Origin: Lunularia cruciata
Taxonomy: Eukaryota; Streptophyta; Marchantiopsida; Lunulariales; Lunulariaceae
Direction: 5' to 3'
Assembly (NCBI GenBank): GCA_948567375.1
Contig: OX419759.1
Location: 33,705,493-33,769,492, forward strand
Length of the DNA: 64,000 nucleotides
Below, piece after piece: positions 59,732-64,000 of this stretch. The notes beneath the pieces are model-generated. The model searched no databases and was not told where the DNA came from. It saw only the letters and a list, made by a program, of their open reading frames with translations. Positions within the stretch are counted from its first letter, which is position 1, and each line of letters starts with the position of its first letter. The position numbers and the translations under genes were made by a program.

Positions 59732-60469
59732 ATGGCAGGGTCTCCTTCTCTTCAGCGAGCAGCACATCAGTTGATCGACACATTTGATTCTTTGAATCGG
59801 ACACGTTCTTGATCCTTTCGAGCACTTTTCGTTGCGAGACAGAGATTGTACACCTTCTCGCCAGTATGTCTTGGATGCAAGCGCCGTTGCTAACACTCAG
59901 GTAGACTGGCTTGAGACTGCCGAAGCACACGTGTTCAAAGCGAATTTGCCTGGTAACATTACCAAGTCCTCTCCGGTGCAGTTTAGTATCGCCAATGCAT
60001 GAAATGTGGACACATCATGATTTCCAAACCTCAATTGCTACCGAAGAAAACTGGAGCACTTCGAAAGTCTTTGCTGTAAGTGACATGAGCCGCATCGTAA
60101 TCAAGCTGCAACGTTTTAAATGCAGGATGCTACTTGCATATTGAATGTCTCCAAAATGACCTCCCTGATCTCTCGAAACCTCTCACCTGACATCGTGTCA
60201 CAGGTTTGATGCGCGAAGATGTCAAAGTTGGAATAGAAGATAATCAGACGCTGGAGATCAGCGGAGAGCGGAAGAAAGAAACAGTTCAAAACTCCGACAG
60301 TTGGCATCGTATGGAGCGCACTTGTGGGACCTTCCTGAGGAGATTTCGGCTACCTGGAAACGTAGATGTTAACGCTGTGAAGGCTCAGGTCGAGAATGGA
60401 GTCTTGACAGTGACCATCCCCAAAATCCTAGCCCCCAAGCCTCAAGTTCGAACTATTGAGGTCCAATAA
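59732..60469 (+). CDS. Small heat-shock protein (HSP20, class-I type), one intron, frame break
   Basis: HSP20 proteins are ATP-independent chaperones that hold unfolding proteins. Exon 1 ends at 59952 after VDWLETAEAHVFKANLPG. The GTAACATT donor and TGTCACAG acceptor bound a 251-bp intron (59953-60203). Exon 2 (60204-60469) continues with LMREDVKVGI, then WHRMERTCGTFLRRFRLPG, then VENGVLTVTIPK and ends IEVQ. The join restores the alpha-crystallin domain exactly. Upstream, the domain frame (DPFEHFS...) meets TGA at 59793-59795, whereas the ATG at 59732 opens another frame that overlaps it until 59812. A single-base indel between them (real or sequencing error) would explain this, so the gene is either barely inactivated or miscalled here. 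An intron inside a class-I-type HSP20 is unusual. Confidence 0.7.
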
Positions 60470-60527
60470 GCGCGACATTTACTGCATCCAGTATCGAATC
60501 AATGCAGAGCAGAAGCTACGGTGTCAG

Positions 60528-60580
60528 ACGGGCGAAACACATGATTCTGATCTCTCTAAATTTTAAAAAACGGACCAGAT
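60528..60580. repeat. Short direct repeat flanking the copia element (partner 62085-62135)
   Basis: AAACACATGATTCTGAT and CTCTAAATTTTA are shared by both sites, which bracket the truncated copia element. It seems that a piece of the HSP20 3' flank was duplicated on the far side, too long for a normal copia target-site duplication. Confidence 0.6.
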
Positions 60581-60750
60581 TCTAGGATGGAACATAAATG
60601 TTGATCAAGTATCACAAGTTAATACTCCTGGCGCTTAGTGAACGCAGGAGAGATAATCCTTAATCACACTTTATTCTTTACTCACCAGTCCCGTTTAGAG
60701 TTATGGTGATGAGTGATTCGATTACTCGTATATTTCTTCTCTACCGATAT

Positions 60751-60922
60751 ATATTCGAGCAGGACTTGTGTCCCGTAGACCATTCTTTGTGAACTTTGGT
60801 GTCTGGACTTTCATTATTCATTTCCGTGACATGGTATATTCGAGCAGGATTTGTGTCCCGCAGACCATTCCTTGGTAAAATTTGGTGTCTCCACTCTCAT
60901 TATCCATTTCCGTAACATGGTG
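60751..60922. repeat. 86-bp tandem repeat in the LTR end
   Basis: Units at 60751 and 60837 share ATATTCGAGCAGGA, TTTGTGTCCCG-type and CATTTCCGT(G/A)ACATGG segments. Both copies end in an ACATGG, but only the second leads into a full primer-binding site. Confidence 0.85.
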
Positions 60923-60929
60923 TCAGAGC
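60918..60929 (+). promoter_or_regulatory. Copia primer-binding site
   Basis: TGGTGTCAGAGC follows the CA end of the LTR. It matches the usual plant copia site TGGTATCAGAGC (complementary to initiator tRNA-Met) with one change. Confidence 0.75.
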
Positions 60930-61811
60930 AGAAGAGAGACGGTGAGAGCCTTTGAGTTCAATTGGGCAGAAGGTCTCGATTATCAAGTGATCTGATATTC
61001 CAAAGTTTATACTATGCATTCTAAACTCGATACTGGGGTATAACAGCTGAAGCCTCGACAAAAAACAACTATTCTATATGGAAATATAGAATGTCTGCCT
61101 TCTTGAAAGGCCAATAATGGTTTGATCTTGTCACAAGTGTTGAAACTTGTCCTGCAGGTGTTCCTTCGGATCCTATTTGTCTCATTTATTGACAACGTTT
61201 CAAGATATACATAGGTCTACTTTCTGAAAGCTAAATCAAATGTATTATCAATTTTCCAAATATTCAAGCAGCATGTGGAAAAGCAATATAGTTATAATAT
61301 CCTACGTCTAAGTTCAGATGGAGGAGGAAAGTTTATTTCAAACCAGTATGATGATTTTCTACATGAGCAAGGTGTCAAGTATGAAGTTACTTGCAGCTAC
61401 ACATCTCAACAATCTGGAGTTTGTGAGCGGAAGAACTTACATATTGCTGAAGTTGCAAGAGCCATGATCAATGAGAAGGCAATGCCCAAGTGTTATTAGG
61501 CAGAAACAATTAATTGTGCAATTTACTTGATGAATCTATCTCCTAGGTGCACAAAATGACACCTTTTCAAGCTCTTAAAAGTAAGAAACTTGATTTATCA
61601 AATATGAGGGTTTGGTCGTATTTGCTTTGTTCATGTTCCTGATGATGAGAGGTGGCAAAAGTTAGATCCTAAAGCCCAAAAATGCCTTTCTTGGATATGC
61701 CTCAAATTTTAAAAGATATGAGTGTTATAATTCTAGTTTTGATATTTTTATTATCAATAGAGATGTATTATTTGAGGAGTTAAAATCCTGGTATCAAGTT
61801 CCTTAAGTTAC

Positions 61812-61973
61812 GCATCTGATTTACCACTTATAACACCCTTTACCCTTTCGCTTGGTCCAAGTAATATTTTGTTCCACGAGCTAGTACTTCAAGCATCTGA
61901 TTTAACACTTATAACACCCTTTCGCTTGGTCCAAGTAATATTTTTTGTTCCACGAGCTAGTACTTCAAGTGCT
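61812..61973. repeat. 81-bp tandem repeat in the copia relic
   Basis: GCATCTGATTTA starts units at 61812 and 61893. Both contain CGCTTGGTCCAAGTAATATTTT and end in CGAGCTAGTACTTCAAG. They lie after the integrase relic. Confidence 0.85.
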
Positions 61974-62463
61974 ACTGGTGTTTCAAGCACTCACGATCTC
62001 AGCCATTTGTAAATCCCTGGTCAGGACAGGCGATTGAGAAACGTTTAGTCCACTGTTCTCAACCTATAGGAAATGCTACGGCAAAACACATGATTCTGAT
62101 AACTCTAAATTTTAGAAATGGTCCATTCACCAGAAACGAAGACGAAACAACTTCGGAAAGTCTTGATAGAAACAAAACAGTAGTTTGAAACAAGAATGTC
62201 TTTCTTTTTCTACAACTAAAAGTGATTTAATATTATTCATGAATTCATATTGTGACTTGTAATACAGCATTTGTATTGCTTCCTGAAGATTTTCGAATTT
62301 CGACCAAACGGTAACTTACCAAAAATGTAGCATGGGATTCCTTTCCACGCATGTTTTATAAGTTATAAGTGAGGAAACTTCATATGCCAGATTAGATGCA
62401 GCCTTCTTTTCGTTGAATACTACCATGTCCGCTCGGTCGAATCCGAAGGGCTTCGGAGAAAAC

Positions 62464-62675
62464 CTATGTCAAGACTCGCAGTTGTGATCTGGCAAGGCCA
62501 CCATATTCAACTGACATGGATGCCTTGCTTTCAATCTCCCATGTCGTCCTATTCTTGATCTTCCAGGAAAAGTAAGACATCAGTGTAAGGGTACTGCGGT
62601 TGTCAGCATCAAAATCCTTCGCGTCGTTATCAGAAGGGTCATCATCATTGAAGGATAGAAGCAGGAAACTTAAGC
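62464..62675 (-). other. Unidentified open segment, possible exon
   Basis: The minus strand is open for about 70 codons with protein-like content: DDDPSDNDAKDFDADNRSTL, then SYFSWKIKNRTTWEIESKAS and SVEYGGLARSQLRVLT before TAG. There is no good start codon, so if real it is an internal or last exon, with GATTAAG as a possible acceptor near 62680. I do not recognise the family. Confidence 0.3.
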
Positions 62676-62689
62676 TTAATCGTGATTAA

Positions 62690-64000
62690 GCAAGTAAGTC
62701 AACATTCAAATGGAAAACATTCAACAAAAGCTCAAAGTTTATTGCATGTTGACCGAGTATAACTTGAGAGAAAAAGACTTGTACAACAGACCACCAATTA
62801 CAATGCTATTGGTGCCCGGTCAGAACCCGGAGTGCGTATGCAAAATAGATGTAATTTCATAGCAGAGATATACCCTTCAACCCTTTGGGGAACAAATTTC
62901 TGAGAACAGGTTGATAACCCTTGAACTTTGACGATTCTTCAATATGTGTCAGTTGTCATTGCACCATTACGATAAATAAACTTTGAGTGTGATGACAAGC
63001 CATATAACACTTATTAAGGAGTTTTATGTATGAATATGATAATTGGGCGCAAAGAATATATTTGATGGGAAACTGGAGGTCAAATAACCATATCTTACAC
63101 ACTACATTACGAGACTCGAAAGAACAATGGGATCTTCGCGAAGTAGAGTAGTATGAATCCTATAATGAATTAGAGTGGGAAATTCAGTGACAAACAGAAT
63201 CGAATTGTATAGGTCGTCATTTGGGAGAGATGGGAGAAACGAAAGAATCCGTAAACATAATGCTTTAGGTTAGAAATAAGGCCTGGTGGAGCCATTATAC
63301 ATATATTTCTTTTTTTCTCTATATGTTACCGCTTAGATCCCATTCCTTTTTCCGTCAAACTAGCTAAGTACCTATGCCATACATGGGCTAGTGTATCTTA
63401 TGAATCTTGGGGATTTATCCAAACAAATCTTTTGGAGATAATAATTACGAAATTGCTATTTAGATATCTATTGAAATCAAAGGTATATATGTTTGGACTG
63501 ACCCCGTCCATGAAGTTACATTTAAATTCATCTTAATCAAATTTATTTTATTTTCTATTTAATTAAAAAATTTATCAATTGGAGATTTATAAGATTATCA
63601 TTGAGATTATTGCTGGGAGGAAATATCTTTCATTTTAATACATTTTTGAGTTTATTTAATTATCCTTTCTTGATACGAGGAATTGGTCATAGAATTTCTT
63701 TGTCAATGTCTACATTTTAAGTATAATTGTAATTTATTTATCACAATGAAAAGTTTCATGACAAAATAAAATTACAAAATAACTGTTGAAGTTATGTATG
63801 TGTATTTGGTACTCTAAAACCCAAATTTTGATTGAACTACTATTTGCTCAAGGTAAAGCATAATATGGCATTTATTTTAGTGTTGCAGCATCATTAAAAC
63901 TAACCCATAAAGCTCGCCATAAAATTCAACAGTTACACCTACCTGAAATTTTCATTATTCAGTGACTTTCAAGCTGAAATGGTAAGAATTCTCTTAAAAT
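62690..64000. other. AT-rich stretch with no gene seen
   Basis: It has no open frame or repeat worth naming. A/T content rises strongly from about 63530. Confidence 0.4.

Larger units (their letters stand above)
60735..61990 (+). mobile_element. Truncated Ty1/copia element: LTR end, PBS, gag start, integrase
   Basis: An LTR-like stretch ends at TAACA (60917), followed directly by a tRNA-type primer-binding site. A gag start relic (WKYRMSAFLKGQ, WFDLVT) lies at 61065-61125. The integrase core, from LRLSSDGGGKFISNQYDDF to QQSGVCERKNLHIAEVARAM, is at 61300-61480, followed by INCAIYLMNLSPR and HVPDDERWQKLDPKAQKC. Protease and the middle of gag are missing between 61195 and about 61230. No RT follows. 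Frame breaks after 61500 make it inactive. Confidence 0.8.

Noticed and set aside
63530-64000. Organelle-derived DNA suggested by high A/T
   Set aside because: No recognisable plastid or mitochondrial gene sequence was found.

Overview
The window looks like nuclear DNA of a land plant, most probably a moss or other bryophyte. The signs are plant-type telomere-like repeats (CCCTAAA/CCCTAA), spliced genes with GT-AG introns, Ty1/copia relics, a plant small heat-shock protein, and a large LRR-Roc-COR (ROCO) protein of a type I associate with bryophytes. The species cannot be named from the sequence.

Only one large gene reads through cleanly: a three-exon ROCO gene on the minus strand (7057 to 1688, 1448 codons). 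Its LRR, Roc GTPase, COR and coiled-coil parts fit together across two good introns, and the Roc P-loop is built across the first splice junction. A small class-I-type HSP20 gene with one intron (59732-60469, +) is nearly intact but has an apparent frame break near its N-terminus. A 193-codon membrane-protein reading frame (55345-55926, -) is open, but it is probably missing its first part.

Most of the rest is a graveyard of duplicated and decayed DNA. The main pattern is a colinear direct duplication. Block 1 runs ROCO gene (1-8.4 kb), copia relic (8.4-9.9 kb), tandem module (9.9-13.9 kb), then block II (24.4-30.4 kb). Copy 2 runs ROCO pseudogene (33.3-38.4 kb), copia relic (46.9-47.9 kb), module fragment (49.2-49.7 kb), then block II again (49.6-56.5 kb). 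Copy 1 also holds an extra 10.5 kb (13.9-24.4 kb) with minisatellites and a broken Aquarius (AQR) gene. Copy 2 holds a repeat-rich 39-47 kb stretch. Between the two copies, at 31961-33045, lie the decayed exons of the GINS subunit PSF3. A truncated copia element with a recognisable primer-binding site lies at 60.7-62.0 kb.

The most novel item is a short (about 100 bp) non-coding dispersed element with two hairpins, seen six times in both orientations. Two copies can be compared with empty sites inside duplicated DNA, and several have duplication-like flanks, so it behaves as a small mobile element. Other items of interest are the Roc P-loop split by an intron, ROCO 3'-LRR fragments caught in tandem modules, a conserved module of about 55 codons present in three copies and two orientations, and an unusually AT-rich block inside the ROCO coding sequence.
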